From NCBI GenBank assembly GCA_035235625.1, contig CP141149.1:28451753-28515752 (forward strand): DNA of 64,000 nucleotides. The letters are read 5' to 3'. The notes under the pieces were generated by a model, which was given only the letters and a program-made list of their open reading frames with translations, ran no database searches and was not told where the DNA came from. The first letter of the stretch is position 1; every line of letters starts with the position of its first letter. Both the position numbers and the translations under genes were made by a program. The stretch is from Saururus chinensis. Taxonomy: Eukaryota > Streptophyta > Magnoliopsida > Piperales > Saururaceae. Below, piece by piece: positions 24,438 to 36,200 of this stretch.

Positions 24438-27400
24438 TCAGTGGCTAATCCCACTGGCATCTTCGGACACGGCCGGCGACTCGGACACGGAGTCAAAAGA
24501 TTCATGGGAAGGGGAAACCTCTCCACTGCGAATCTCCTCGATCATCTTCACCACCTGGCTCATCCGGGGCCGCTGGTCGGGAGAACTCGACGTGCAAATG
24601 AGGGCAATCTGCAGCATCCCCACCATCTCCTCCTCGATGTCTTTGTACCTCATGAGCTCCAGATCAAACACCTCGGCCGTCCACTCCTCCCTCACCACCG
24701 ACTGCACCCACCTGGGAAGATCCACCATTCCGGACCCAGTCTCCGGCGTGGAGGGGCACTTACCCGTCAAGATCTCCAGCAGCACCACGCCAAATGCGAA
24801 AACATCAGCCTTCTGTGAGAACTTGCGCCCATCGGCCAGCTCCGGCGCCCTGTAGCCGTTGCATCGAGGGGCGCCGCTGGGAGAGGCGAAGACGGAGAGC
24901 CCAAAGTCGGAAAGCCGGGCAGTTCCGGCTCGGTCGATGAGGACGTTGGTGGACTTGACGTTGCCGTGGCAGAGCTTCGGGGACACTGCAGCGTGATGGA
25001 TGAAGGCCAGGCCCCGTGCTGCGCCAGCAGCGATTTTCATTCTGGTGGTCCAATCAAGTGGAGTCCGACCCGGGCCTCTGTTGCCTGCACAAGAGAAAGA
25101 CATGTGAGAAATTATCATCAGAAGCACTGACACGGTATAAAGATGAATCTGGCTCTTCGGTCAGACCATTTAAAAGACTGATTAGATGCTTCCTGAATAC
25201 GAGCTGAAGAGAAAGCAACGGGATATCAGGATGACGCTGTCGGGTACAGAAAGCATTTATTCACTGTTGCGAGGAGTCCAATTCATTTCCTATCCGAAAA
25301 GTACTGAATGCTAATAGAACTGGGACGACGCCCATTAATTGCTTCAGATTTTATCAGAAACAAATTAATTAACTGCTTCAGATACTACGTTAGAGAGGCG
25401 ACGGTTATTTCCTATTAACCAACTGAAATCGGAGACTCAGCTGCTCAGCAAGGTCTGGACTCTGGCGGGTCAATCATCTTCCCGGAAGCATGTACTCTTC
25501 ATTTGAGTAAGAAGTGGAACCAGGACTTGAACAGAGTGCGGAGAAGCCCATAAAATGGTTGGAAAAAAAAAGCACGCATTTACCTAGAGAAAATTGACTG
25601 TGTGAATGATAGAACAGTAGGCGAAGCATAACGGATACAGAACTGACAGGCAGACCCAAACAAAGCCACCTTAAGCTCAGGACGAAGAACGGCATGTTGC
25701 TTGATTTGAGAAAGATAACAAATAGATAAATACAAAAAAATTTCCATAATTAGATCCTCAAGAGTGCAGCAAGAACTGGCGCCTAAGATAACTGAAATTG
25801 ACAATCACCAACTCGAGAACGTAAAGCTACATTTACAACCTGGTTCTGCCCCACCACTACCTCTCCAGCACAAGACACTTTGAAAGTAACACACTTCCAA
25901 GAGGCAATAGGCACTGTTGCACAGGTCTTACGATGCCAACCAAGTCTGATGCGTGGGCCGTCATCCAGATACTAATATGGCATTAATTGAGCCGTTACCC
26001 CACCAGCCTCAAAAGCTGTCGTGCATTCAATTGTATCATAAGTGAGGCAATGCAGTCAAGCTCCTCAAGATAACTCTTACCCTCCTTGATCGAGAAACAT
26101 GACCAACAGAGATTTTAACATGGCCACATTGCCACTAATTAACAAATCATCGCCACGAAAATCCCGAATGTGACAAGGGTCAGACCAATTACTGGTGATC
26201 GGCCACCAGTAACTCAGCAAGATACTCCCAGTTTCCAGAATGAGAATCGATATTCCCATCTGAACGACCAGTACCGCTGTACCAGTGACCGGAAATCCAC
26301 CATGTATTTCTCCAGCTCCGGCAAAAGAATGAATGGAAACTTAATGAAGGGGGGAAAAAACGTACCGTGAAGTAGGGAGAAGAGACTTCCGTTCAGCATG
26401 TATTCGTGGACCAGGAGCTTCTCGTCCCTGGCATAGTAATAGGCCTTGAGTGACACCAAATTGGGGTGGCGCAACCGACCCAATATGTCCATCTGCTGCT
26501 CGAACTCCCTCTTTGCCGCCGCCTGCAGATCCTTGAGCCGTTTCACCGCCACCACGTTCCCATCCTCCAGCACCGCCTTGTAGGCCGTCCCGAACCCACC
26601 CTTCCCCAGCATCTCCGCCGACGCCCTCAGCAGGTCCTCCAGCTCGAACCGTTTCATCCCCTCGAAGAAGACCATCTTCCCCCTCTCAAACCCGCCCTGC
26701 GGCGGGTACGGGCTCGACGAGTAGACGATCTTCTCCCCCTCCTGCAGCTGCGACCGCTTCCCGTCCTTGGATCTCTTGAAGCTCCTCCAGAAGTACCAGA
26801 ATAGGAAAGCAGTGATGAGGGCGAGCACCAACACGTCGCTGACCACTATCAAAATCACAGCGAGCCGGCTCAACTTCCCGCCGTGGTGGCGGTGGCCGTG
26901 GTCCGACGGCAGCGCTGGGGCATCGGTAGTGGCGGGAATGCCGCTGGGAGTTGAGGATACGATGGCGGGGTTGGCATTTTGCGGCGACGCGACCGCGGTG
27001 GCGGCGTCGGACCCGGGCTGGCTGGGATCACTGACAATGCTCTTGCACACGGGCAGCGGGTTCCCGCAGAGGGCCGAGTTCCGGTCGAACGCCGTGGTGG
27101 GGAAGGCGGTGAAGGGTTTGGGGATGGAGCCTGTAAGGAGGTTGCCGGAGACGTTAAGATCCTGGAGGTTGGGGAGGTTGAGGTCGGAGATGGGGCCGCT
27201 GAAGCGGTTGTCCTCGAGGCGGAGGGTGAGAAGGTGGAAGAGACGGTTGACGGAGGTCGGGATGGGTCCCGAGAAGTTGTTGTGGGAGAGATCGAGGCGG
27301 TAGAGGCGGAAGAGGGAGACGAGGGAGTCGGGAAAGTCACCTGAGAATGAGTTGTGAGAGAGGAAGAGAAGCTTGAGGGCGGCGAGGTTAGAGAGGTCCG

Positions 27401-27773
27401 GGACGGGGCCGGCTAGGCGGTTGTGCTTGAGGCTGAGGACGCGGAGCTGGGAGAGAGAGGTGAGAGGTTGGAGAGAGCCGGTGAGGTTGAGGTCCTCGAG
27501 GACGAGGCGGGAGACACGGCCCTGGATGCAGGAGACGCCGGGCCAGGAGCAGAAGTCAGTAGCCGTGTCCCAGGAGGAGAGGCTGTTGGCGGGGTCGGAG
27601 GCCGCTTTGAAGGCCACAAGAGCGTCCATGTCCGAGTTGGAAGAAGCATGGAGATGACGGAAGAAATAGAGGCTGAAGAGTAGGAGGGAGCGAGAGATGG
27701 TCGAGAGCACCATTTCTGGTCTCGGCATTTGGAGGAAGGGAGGAAGGAAGGCTGAAGGAAGAAGAAGAGACAA
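24438..27773 (-). CDS. LRR receptor-like kinase, At1g68400 type
   Basis: Two exons on the minus strand: 27773-26366 and 25084-24438; intron of 1281 bases in phase 1. The longest reading is 684 aa. Starts at 27728 (669 aa) or 27713 (664 aa) give a better signal peptide ([18 protein letters not shown]). Order: signal peptide; LRR N-cap with FCSWPGVSC; about five LRRs; CGNPLPVC; a Ser/Pro/His-rich stretch; one membrane helix ([20 protein letters not shown]); kinase domain. The glycine loop GKGGFGTAY and the lysine in VAVKRLK are present, and DFG is present. The catalytic loop reads HGNVKSTN, so the HRD aspartate is Asn (codon at 24962-24960). That is typical of LRR-III kinases, many of which are weak or inactive. 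The conserved tail [16 protein letters not shown] matches the At1g68400 group. Plasma-membrane signalling is expected; the ligand is unknown. Confidence 0.94.
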
Positions 27774-27811
27774 GGAGAGAGTACTACTAGTACTGGTCGA
27801 AAGCTGGCCGA

Positions 27812-27834
27812 AAGAGAAAGAGAGAGAGAGAGAG
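27812..27834 (-). repeat. CT-repeat in the 5' leader of the kinase gene
   Basis: A GA/CT run 40-60 bases upstream of the first ATG at 27773, reading CTCTCT on the coding strand. Pyrimidine repeats of this type are common in plant core promoters and 5' leaders. A regulatory role is possible but not shown. Confidence 0.6.
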
Positions 27835-29692
27835 TAAAAGGTGGAGGAATAACGAAGATGGAAGAAATGGACGCTTTATTTTTGTGCGTTGTACTAACTT
27901 TATTTCTATTTTTAATGGGAGAGAGGGCTTGGAGGGATGGGAAAGAGAGGGACAAGGAGGGAGCCAATGGCCCCGCTGAGCGGTCTGCTCTGCAGCCTTC
28001 TGCTCCCTCCCGCTTTAGCTTTCTCCATCTCTGACATCTTCATGTGCTGTTTATCTGAAGATATATGGATACAAATCCTAGAACAGTCCCAGGGCGGGCG
28101 CGTTGCTCTATTCTTTCACTATAATGGAGCCTGCCAAAAGTAGTCAATTATAATGTGGTACTGAATCTTTTGACCCCAAAATGGGTCTTGGGTTCTGCTG
28201 AAACCCGCTGGGATTTGATCTCGCATGGGCCAAGATGTGTGTGTGAGCGAGCGAGCGAGACGAGAGAGACGCTGGATATATAACCGTCGGAGTGCCTGTC
28301 GACTGTGCGAGGCGTTTGATTAAGACGAATATGTTGATGAATGCGGTGGATGCTTGTTATTTCGCTGGTGACGAGGAGTTGCACTGACTCTTGGGTCCGA
28401 GCGTTGTGTTACTTTATTTTCTCTTGATTGAGTAGACGGGACTATTATAGGCCACTTTAGGGCATTGACCCACAAATTTAATTATACCAAGTCGTTGCTC
28501 AGTGTTATTTTTTTAAGGCTAACATTGATGCTCTCCCAACTGCCCAGCATGCTATGAGCGATAGTACAAAATTTTATGACAATACGTGAGTGCTCCAGCT
28601 GATCCAAAGCCAATAACGTTCAAGTTTAACTTTAACGGGCTGGAGGGCGTTTGGCCCATGGGCTTCATTTTTAGGGGTGTAAATACTTTTGTTCGCTGTA
28701 CATTTGTGTCAACATTTGTTTACAACGAAAACGAACATTTCTATCCGTCACTAATTGGACGATTGTATTCAAGGATTATCTGCATTTACTAATTGTATTT
28801 ATTATTAATTTCAATTAGTACTAGATTTTTAAGCGCTATGTCACATTTTCAGTCCTTATAAAAAGATTATCAAAAAGTAGCATTTATTATATATTTATAA
28901 GATGAGACCATCATACTATTATTATAATATTTTTTAATCAAAATGTCATTATCTGTTAGAGAACTAAGTGGTCTAATCAGATTTCTACCTTCATTATGTC
29001 CCTCTATGTCACGAACATATAAATACATAATTTGCATCTAAACGGACATGCGGCATTTGTCTGTTTGTTTACACTCATCATGTCTTAATTTGGCCATATC
29101 TTGTCGTGGATTTCAGGACCTTTTAATTACTACATTTTACTCATGAGGAAGTAACCCGATAAACAATTGATGTAGTTAGCATTACTCGTATGTTTTCAAA
29201 GCTATGTATTTGTTTCACAACTCAACATTGTTACACAAGTACTACGTTATATAAACCAGTACATAGAGTGTGGGGCGTGCCCCAAAGCAAGCAATGCAAT
29301 GAAGAATCTTAGGGGGTGTTTTGGTTCTAAATTTAGACAAGATTGCGTTTTAATAGTCTCAATAATCATCTCAATTCCACGAGGAATTAGCGGAATCAAA
29401 GTTGATAAAGTTGGAAAAGATAATTCACTAATTCAGGCACGTTTCTGATAGAATTATGAATTATTTTGGTAGAAGTCCGACAGAGTGCTTATTTCCCCTC
29501 TTGACCCCTCCATCATAAATGCGCACTCTATTTCCCCATCGACTCCATTGCCCTATAGCATAGCCTCATCAAGCACAATCGACACCATTGCCCTGCAAAG
29601 CCACATCAAGCAAGCCTCTGCCTTGATTGCCGACTCCTTCAAAACCCTCTTCAAGGGTCCGGCGAAAAGGGTCACCTGGTAGATCGACACCA
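27835..29692. other. Intergenic between the kinase gene and the gypsy element
   Basis: It contains the kinase promoter (27.8-28.4 kb, by position) and then AT-rich sequence. A GAGCGAGCGAGCGAGA run lies near 28244-28260. A 65-codon frame at 29485-29682 has no recognisable family and ends just before the gypsy LTR; I do not call it a gene. Confidence 0.4.
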
Positions 29693-29703
29693 TGAAGTGG
29701 CAC

Positions 29704-30289
29704 TGATGTAGAACGAGGTCTACAGAAGTTAAATTAAATAAAAAGTATAAGAGAAATAATTAAATAATAAAATAAAATAACTAACTTGTATCTTATTTTT
29801 GCTTTTCATCAAATAGGCATAGCCTCTACATATATATAGAAAATTAAGTCTCCTAATCCTAATGATATTATAACTCTTAATTGAAATAGACTTCTAAACT
29901 AGAATGGGCCTTTAACATAAACCTAAGCCCAATAAAATCCTAATTACTTGAAAATATAATCACTAATAAATAAATCCTAATTATACTAAATGTATATTAA
30001 ATTAAACGAAAAGCATAAGAGAAATAACTGAACAATAAAATAAAATAACTAACTTGTATCTTATTTATGTTTTTCATCAAATAGGCATAGCCTCTACATA
30101 TTTATAGACAATTAAATCCCCTAATCCTAATGATATTATAACTCTTAATTGAAATAAACTTCTAACTAGAATGGACCTCTAACATAAATCTAAGCCCAAT
30201 AAAATCCTAATTACTTAAAAATATAATCACTAATAAATAAATCCTAATTATACTAAAGGTAGACCCGACCCCTAGGGCAGGTCATAACA
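29704..30289 (-). mobile_element. Solo LTR inside the gypsy 5' LTR
   Basis: 586 bases, starting TGATGTAGAACG and ending GGTCATAACA on the plus strand, flanked by GGCAC (29699-29703) and AGCAC (30290-30294), 4 of 5 matching. The sequence is related to the LTRs at 5335-5637 and 7428-7702 (shared CCTACATATTTATAGA-like block and the same ends). By that relationship it lies on the minus strand. No internal domain is present. It carries an internal 268-bp tandem duplication. Confidence 0.82.
29735..30270. repeat. 268-bp tandem duplication within the solo LTR
   Basis: Two copies of a segment starting near AAGTATAAGAGAAATAA recur 268 bases apart (word GAGAAATA at 29751 and 30019). Both contain AACTAACTTGTATCTTATTT and the CATCAAATAGGCATAGCC block. 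This explains why the solo LTR is about twice as long as its relatives at 5.3 and 7.4 kb. Confidence 0.85.
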
Positions 30290-30830
30290 AGCACAAGTTA
30301 AAAATACCCTTTGGATCTAAAAGAGCTGAAAATTCGCATTTGATAACAATGGGGGTATTTTGGACTGTATCATTAGGTTGAATTGGCAAGTTCAGCTTAA
30401 AACGACTTTACCTGACTTAACGGGCGATTTGAGCTGAAATAACACAGGCATATAAGGGGCATAGATCCTAAAATAACGCAGGTGATTTCTTTCACATTTT
30501 AAAGAAGGAATTGAGTTCTTTGTGGAGCTTGAGATCGTGGCAGTCTTGTGGATTCGAGTTGCTATTGAGATCTGTGATCTATTTTTTTTTGTAAGTCCTA
30601 TAATTGTGGACTAATATAGTAAGAAATTCTTACTCTGTTTTGTTTTTGTAATTGTTTAGGAAGATACAAATTGAAGTTTCCTTGATTTTTTTATATAATC
30701 GAGTTGCAAATTGGAACTGTTTCAATCCTTTGTTTTCAATATTTTCGAATAGAAAATTACATATAAGAAATTCAACTTTGTTACATTGAATTCGTAAATA
30801 CATTTCGAATTCTCTATTGATAGTGCATCA
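30290..30830 (+). repeat. Main part of the gypsy 5' LTR
   Basis: It continues after the solo LTR insertion with GCACAAGTTAAAAATACC and ends GTGCATCA. It matches 42917-43240 over its first 310 bases, including GGGCGATTTGAGCTGAA and TTGAGATCGTGG. The 3' half has no partner because the right LTR is truncated. Confidence 0.85.
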
Positions 30831-30833
30831 TTT

Positions 30834-30845
30834 TGGTATCAGAGA
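30834..30845 (+). promoter_or_regulatory. Primer-binding site of the gypsy element
   Basis: TGGTATCAGAGA lies 3 bases after the 5' LTR and matches the complement of the 3' end of initiator-Met tRNA at 11 of 12 positions. Confidence 0.88.
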
Positions 30846-30862
30846 GAGATTCAACTGAATTC

Positions 30863-32130
30863 ATGGATTTCGAGGGTTGTGAAGCTTTAGATCTTCGTCA
30901 GATGTTGGCTCAATTGTTGCAATCACAACAACAAACTCATATCTAGTTACAACAGGTTCTTCAGCAAATCTAACAATTGAACTTTTCTCCGAATAATCCA
31001 CGGCCACATATCCCAACAGGAGGTTGACAGAGGTTTGATTGCAATTAGCCAAATATTCATAATCAACCAATTCGAGTGGCTCCAGTAAATCTAGAAAATA
31101 CCGATTTATCCAGTGAAGAAGAATTAGAATATCTACAGCAGAATCGAAGAGTTGAAGTTCAAAACCTTCATATTTTTCGAGCAAAACTAGATATGCCTAT
31201 ATTTAATGGTCAAATGAATATTGAAGAACTGTTAGATTGGATCACTGTTAAAGAAAATGATTTTGATTGTATGGAAGCTCCTGAAGATTTAAAAGTTATA
31301 TTGATTGCTTATAAATTGAAAATTGGAGCATTGACTTGGTGGAATCAATTGCAAACTAACATAATGCAATAAAGAAAACATCCTATTAAATCTTGGATTC
31401 GAATGAAGAAGTTGTTACAAGATAGGTTTCTTCCAGTTGACTTTGAGCATACTTTATTCAGATAATGTCAAGAATATAAACAAGGAAATACGATTATATC
31501 TGAATGTGTCTAAATTTCAAAAACTTCAAGCTAGGAATGAAATAATGGAAACTAAGGCTCAATTGATTACTTGATTTACTAGTGGATTAAAGTACATTCT
31601 GCAAGACAGGATAACTTCTCAACCTCTTTGTACATTAACTGCAAGACAGGATAACTTGTCAACCTCTTTGTACACTAATTGATACTATTCAATTGGCCCT
31701 CAGAATTGATTATCAATTAGATAAGGCTAATCATAAGAATTATATGGGAGAAAGAAATATCAATAATCTTAGACTTACAGAAAGAGGGAAAAGTATAGTT
31801 TTTGGTGGGCTTCCGGAGAAGACCGTCAAATTAGACAATTCCAAACGATTTCAAAAAAAATGCAGCCACAACTTCAACTTCAAAACCTAACCCCTATGTG
31901 CATCCTACTCCTAGTATTTTCTAAATATGCCAACAACTAGAACATAAATCTAGCCAATGTCCATTTAGAAGAACCAACACTATTGTTGTAGTCACAACAA
32001 TAGCATTAGATGTTAACATTGAAAATAATATTGAAGGAACTGAATTGCCATTGGAGGAAATCATAGAAGATGAGGGTTTATCTTGTGAAGAACATCTATT
32101 AACCATGGTTGTTAGAAGACTCATGTTAAT
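30863..32130 (+). pseudogene. gypsy gag, broken
   Basis: The frame starts with ATG at 30863, 18 bases after the primer-binding site, and stops after 27 codons. The recognisable gag core is at 31076-31372: PIFNGQMNIEELLDWI and LKIGALTWWNQLQTN are typical of plant gypsy gag. A remnant of the CCHC knuckle (CQQLEHKSSQCP) lies near 31930 with the second cysteine missing. Several in-frame stops and a frame change make it non-functional. Confidence 0.82.
31601..31680 (+). repeat. 40-bp tandem duplication in gypsy gag
   Basis: GCAAGACAGGATAACTT recurs at 31601 and 31641 with the same downstream CAACCTCTTTGTACA. The copies differ at very few positions. It is a local duplication after or around the time of decay. 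Confidence 0.85.
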
Positions 32131-32149
32131 TCCAAAGCAGGAAATTAAG

Positions 32150-33250
32150 AGTCAAAATGCACAATATTTTTCAAACCACAGGAACTATGAATCAAAGAAT
32201 CTACAAAGTCATTATAGATGGAGGCAGTAGTAAAAATATTATAGCCAAAAAAGTGGTGGAAAAGCTTCAGTTGATGACAGAAAAACATATTCATTCTTAT
32301 TTAATAGATTAAATAAAAGATGTAGGGGAGAATAAAGTAACTAAGAGATGCAAGGTCTCATTTTCAATTGGAAAATTTTAAAAGGCTGAAATATTATGTC
32401 ATGTGGTAGAGATGTCAGCATGTTATATTCTTCTTGGCAGGCCATGGCAGTTGCAATCAACTCTCACCATAAAGGTAAAAAAAATATTTACTCATTTATT
32501 CATCATTGAGTGAAACTGGTGTTCCTTCTGAATAATGGAGAACCACAAGTACAAAAAGAATTAAAATCTAATTCAACTATCATGCTGATTCAAAATATCC
32601 AGTCTAAAATAAATGGAGACACTTAAATTTATGTTTTAGTTGTGAAAGGAAACATTTCTGATGTTCAAGATGGATCTAAATTAGAAGAGCCAATTAAGGT
32701 TCAACTCATAGTATGGACTGAAGAATTGAAAATATTGTTAGAATAGTTCAAGCCTATTATGAATGAAGATTTACCCCTCAACCTACCACCTATGAGGAAT
32801 ATACAACATCAAATAGACTTCATTTTAGGAGCAAGTTTACCTCATTTGCCACATTATAGAATGAGTCCATTTGAGCATAAAGAATATAGAATTAGGTTGA
32901 ATACTTGCTGAACGGAGGATTGATTTGAGAGAGTTTAAGCCCTTATGCAGTCCATGCTCTTCTCGTACCAAAAAAAGATGGAACCTAGAGAATGTGTGTT
33001 GATAGTAGGGTCATTAACAAAATAACCATAAAATACATACTTCCTATTCCTAGATTAGATGACATGTTGGATATGTTGGGAGGTGCAAAGGTATTTTCAA
33101 AGATTGATTTAAGGAGTGGATACCATCAAATCAGAATGAAACCTGGGGATGAATGAAAAATAACTTTTGAAACCAAGGAATGTCTGAATGAATGGATTGT
33201 AATGCCATTTGGACTCTCCCATATTCCTAGTCCCTTTATGAGAGTTATGA
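32150..33250 (+). pseudogene. gypsy protease and N-terminal reverse transcriptase, broken
   Basis: Protease: VIIDGGSSKNIIAKKVVEKL near 32205-32265. Reverse transcriptase: [34 protein letters not shown] and [14 protein letters not shown] up to 33250, where the 4.7-kb solo LTR interrupts it. Stops (for example after KPGDE) and frame changes are present. The remainder of reverse transcriptase resumes at 37946. Confidence 0.85.
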
Positions 33251-36200
33251 TGTAACGTCCCTGATTTTTCTACGATTTTCTGGGATTTTCCTGCTATTTT
33301 TTTGGATATTTTCGGCAGGAAAATGTGACGTTTCAGCATATTTGTATTTCTATGTTTTTCTGCTGTATTTTTACCCGTAGGGCTTAGTCGTGGGCCGCGG
33401 GTCTCGTTGCGCACTTTCAGCGCGAGTGTTGGGCGCACTTTCGGCGCGAGTATTGGGCGCACTTTCGGCGCGAGTGTTAGACTTATAACGCGTAAAATAT
33501 GAGTTAACGCGCGATGGGGATACAATTGGAAAAAGAAAAAAGAAAAAAAAGGAGAAAAACGAGATCAGGCACGGCCAAGCCCGATCCAGATGGTTCTGGA
33601 TGTGGGAACAGTGTTTTCCTCTGCCCCTTCTCCGGCGTCTCTCTGTCCCAGCCGCCGCCGGCCGCCGGTGGGCCGCAGGGCCGCCGCACCGGCTCCGCTC
33701 CGGCCGTGCGACGGCAGGGGGGCCGCCGTCCCGGCCCCACGGCCGCTCCGCCGTCCGCCAGTGCCTCTCCCCTGTTTTCCGCGGTTTGTCTCCGCTCTTG
33801 CTGTTTTGTGCTGCGACGACGCCGGCGGTGGCCGGTGGGCTTCACCCGGCCTCCGTCCGCCGGTGGGCCAGTCCCGCCGGCCCTTGAGTTCTCTCTCCCT
33901 CTCTCACTGTCTTGTGTACCGCCGCCGCCGCCGTGGGCCGCCAAGGCCCGACCGGCCGGCCACGGCTCCGCCCTGGGCCGGCGACGGCGGGAGGCCACCC
34001 ATCCCGGCCCCACTTGGCCTCCTCCGTCGCCCCACTCCTCTTTCCCCGTGTGCCTTGTTTTCACCGCGCACACTATTTTGCTCAACAGTAGCGGCCGGTG
34101 ATGGCCGGCAGTGGCCAGCCGACCACCGTGGGTTCCGCCCCGGCCTGGCGACGGCCAGGGATGGCCCCCAACCGGTCAGCTCCACCTCCACCTCCACCCC
34201 TGTGCATTTTTCCTCCGGCCAGATGCCTTCACCTCCACTCTTCCGCCAGCCAGATGCCTTCACCTTCACTGTTCCGCCGACGTTTGGTTTTGGTGGAACA
34301 GAGGCCTGCAGTTGCAAGCCATGGACGATGGACCTCCATCTGGCTCTGCCTCGGCCAAGCGACGGCCAAGCCACCTCGTCGGCACCACCCCGGCCCAATT
34401 TGATCCGCCCCGCATCTCCCCTGTGTCTGTCTGTGACGGACTTTGGGGCTACGCTGGCGAGAGCCAGCCTTCGGCTCGCCTCTTGCCGACCAACCTTGGG
34501 ATGACGAGGGTAGGACCGCCCCTAGCTAGGTCTACCGCCCCCACAGCTGCTCCGCCTCGGCTGGTTTCCCCCGGTCGGTCCCTCTTCCCTGTTTTGGTTT
34601 GAAGGGAATTGTGGTCGCGCTGGTGGTGAGCTATGGTCGGCCAGCCTCGGCCTAGCGGCACTGGTGTAGCCGCCTCCACCCAGCTCCACCCAGTTACTAG
34701 GGCCCTGGCGTCACGGGCCAGAGCTGCCAGTAAACCCTGTTCATCATTGTGCCCCTAGGGTTTTCCACCCGTTATGGGCCATCGAGCGTCGTTGGATGAC
34801 GAACGCCCTCTGACCACTTTTGTGTGGCAGGTCTCAGCCTGGGGATGGCTGGCCACCCTAGTGCGGCACCGCCCCTCTTCTTTCGGCATGGGCCAGGTTC
34901 CCCTCTGCCAATTGTGTCTGACCGCTCTATAGAGAGCGCCACGTGTTGCCCTTTGACCGTCTTACCCTCGCTGGACGCTGATTAGCCTCTAGTCGGCCTG
35001 CCTCGGCACGGCAACGGTAAAGGCCGTATTGTTAGTCACCACCCTTGGGCATGGCCCTACCGCCCTTATGAGCTTTGGGCCGATACCGTCTAGCCCTCTC
35101 TTCCCTCCCTTTGGCTGCGTGTGCAAGTAGCCGCGTGTGCGGGTTAGGGTTTATGTGCCATTTTGACACCGCCTGACCGTCGAATGGCCCTGCCATCATC
35201 TGTATTTGACCATAGGAGTCCACCTCTCCTACGTCCTTGAGTGGCACCCTCCGCCCTTATGTGGGCCCTTGTGAACGTGAAATCGACGCCGTTGGGTGCT
35301 GTCCACGGCCGATTTCGATGTTTTGTGACCGGTTGTGTATTTTTCAACCGCCGGTCGAATTTTAGTGAGTACACCCTGCCTTCTGGTTGCACTTGCCACT
35401 CGTTGGCACGATCTTTCTCCCGGCTGCCCCTAGTGTGCCGCCGTGGATCGCGGATTTTGCCGCATTCATTTTGACATCCCATTTGGCCGTGTGTAGTTCC
35501 GGCGCTTCCTAAACCTCAACAGCTCTCTCAGCTAGGCAATGATGTTGACCGCCGACTCCGCCATCGACGCCACCACAGTGGTTATGGCTCGCCATCAAAC
35601 GTCATGATTACGAGGTAGGGGAGCTTTGAACTCGTAAATTCATGACAACATGCCTTGAATGAGTAGCAGCATGCTAGGCTTGCATGATTCTATGTTTTGG
35701 ATATTAAATCATGACATGTATGCATGATATAAGATAGTGAATTATGCCACATTGAGATACATGTAAGTATGTATGTGAATTGTAAGCATGTTTGGTGTAT
35801 GTGTATGATGTATGCGCTAGTGATGGCTAGCGAATATGTTAGTGTGCTACGTATGTGTGTGTGGACATGCTAGTGATGGCTAGCGATGTTGAGTAAGTTA
35901 CGTATGTGGACTGTGTGGGCAGAGGTATGGGCGATGGACGGTAAGATTGGTAAGGGTTTGGTATGAAGTTGGATGTGGATTTGGACGTGTAAGTGTATGA
36001 CGGAAGACAGAGAAAGTAAGTTTGAGGAGCGAGGATTTGAGATGGGTCAGTTTGGTTTGGAGCGTACGTCAGGGGTTCGGTAAGTAAGAAGACTTAGGCT
36101 TGGAGCCTTATGAGGGTTTATTAGACAGTAAGAGCGTGCATAATTGTACAAGCATAACGTACAAATTATGAAGTGAAAAGTAAGTATAATAAGTGAGGTA

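Noticed and set aside
26767-27344. Long plus-strand frames opposite the kinase gene
   Set aside because: Shadows of the GC-rich LRR exon; charged low-complexity products.
28244-28262. GAGCGAGCGAGCGAGA run as a regulatory element
   Set aside because: A short simple repeat about 500 bases upstream of the kinase start with no supporting context.
29485-29682. 65-codon frame just before the gypsy LTR
   Set aside because: No known family, no splice context and no upstream signal; too short to support.
33590-34504. 304-codon frame in the giant LTR
   Set aside because: It overlaps other long frames on both strands in GC-rich DNA, is low-complexity Pro/Arg/Ala sequence, and lies inside a solo LTR. 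Kept only as an observation.
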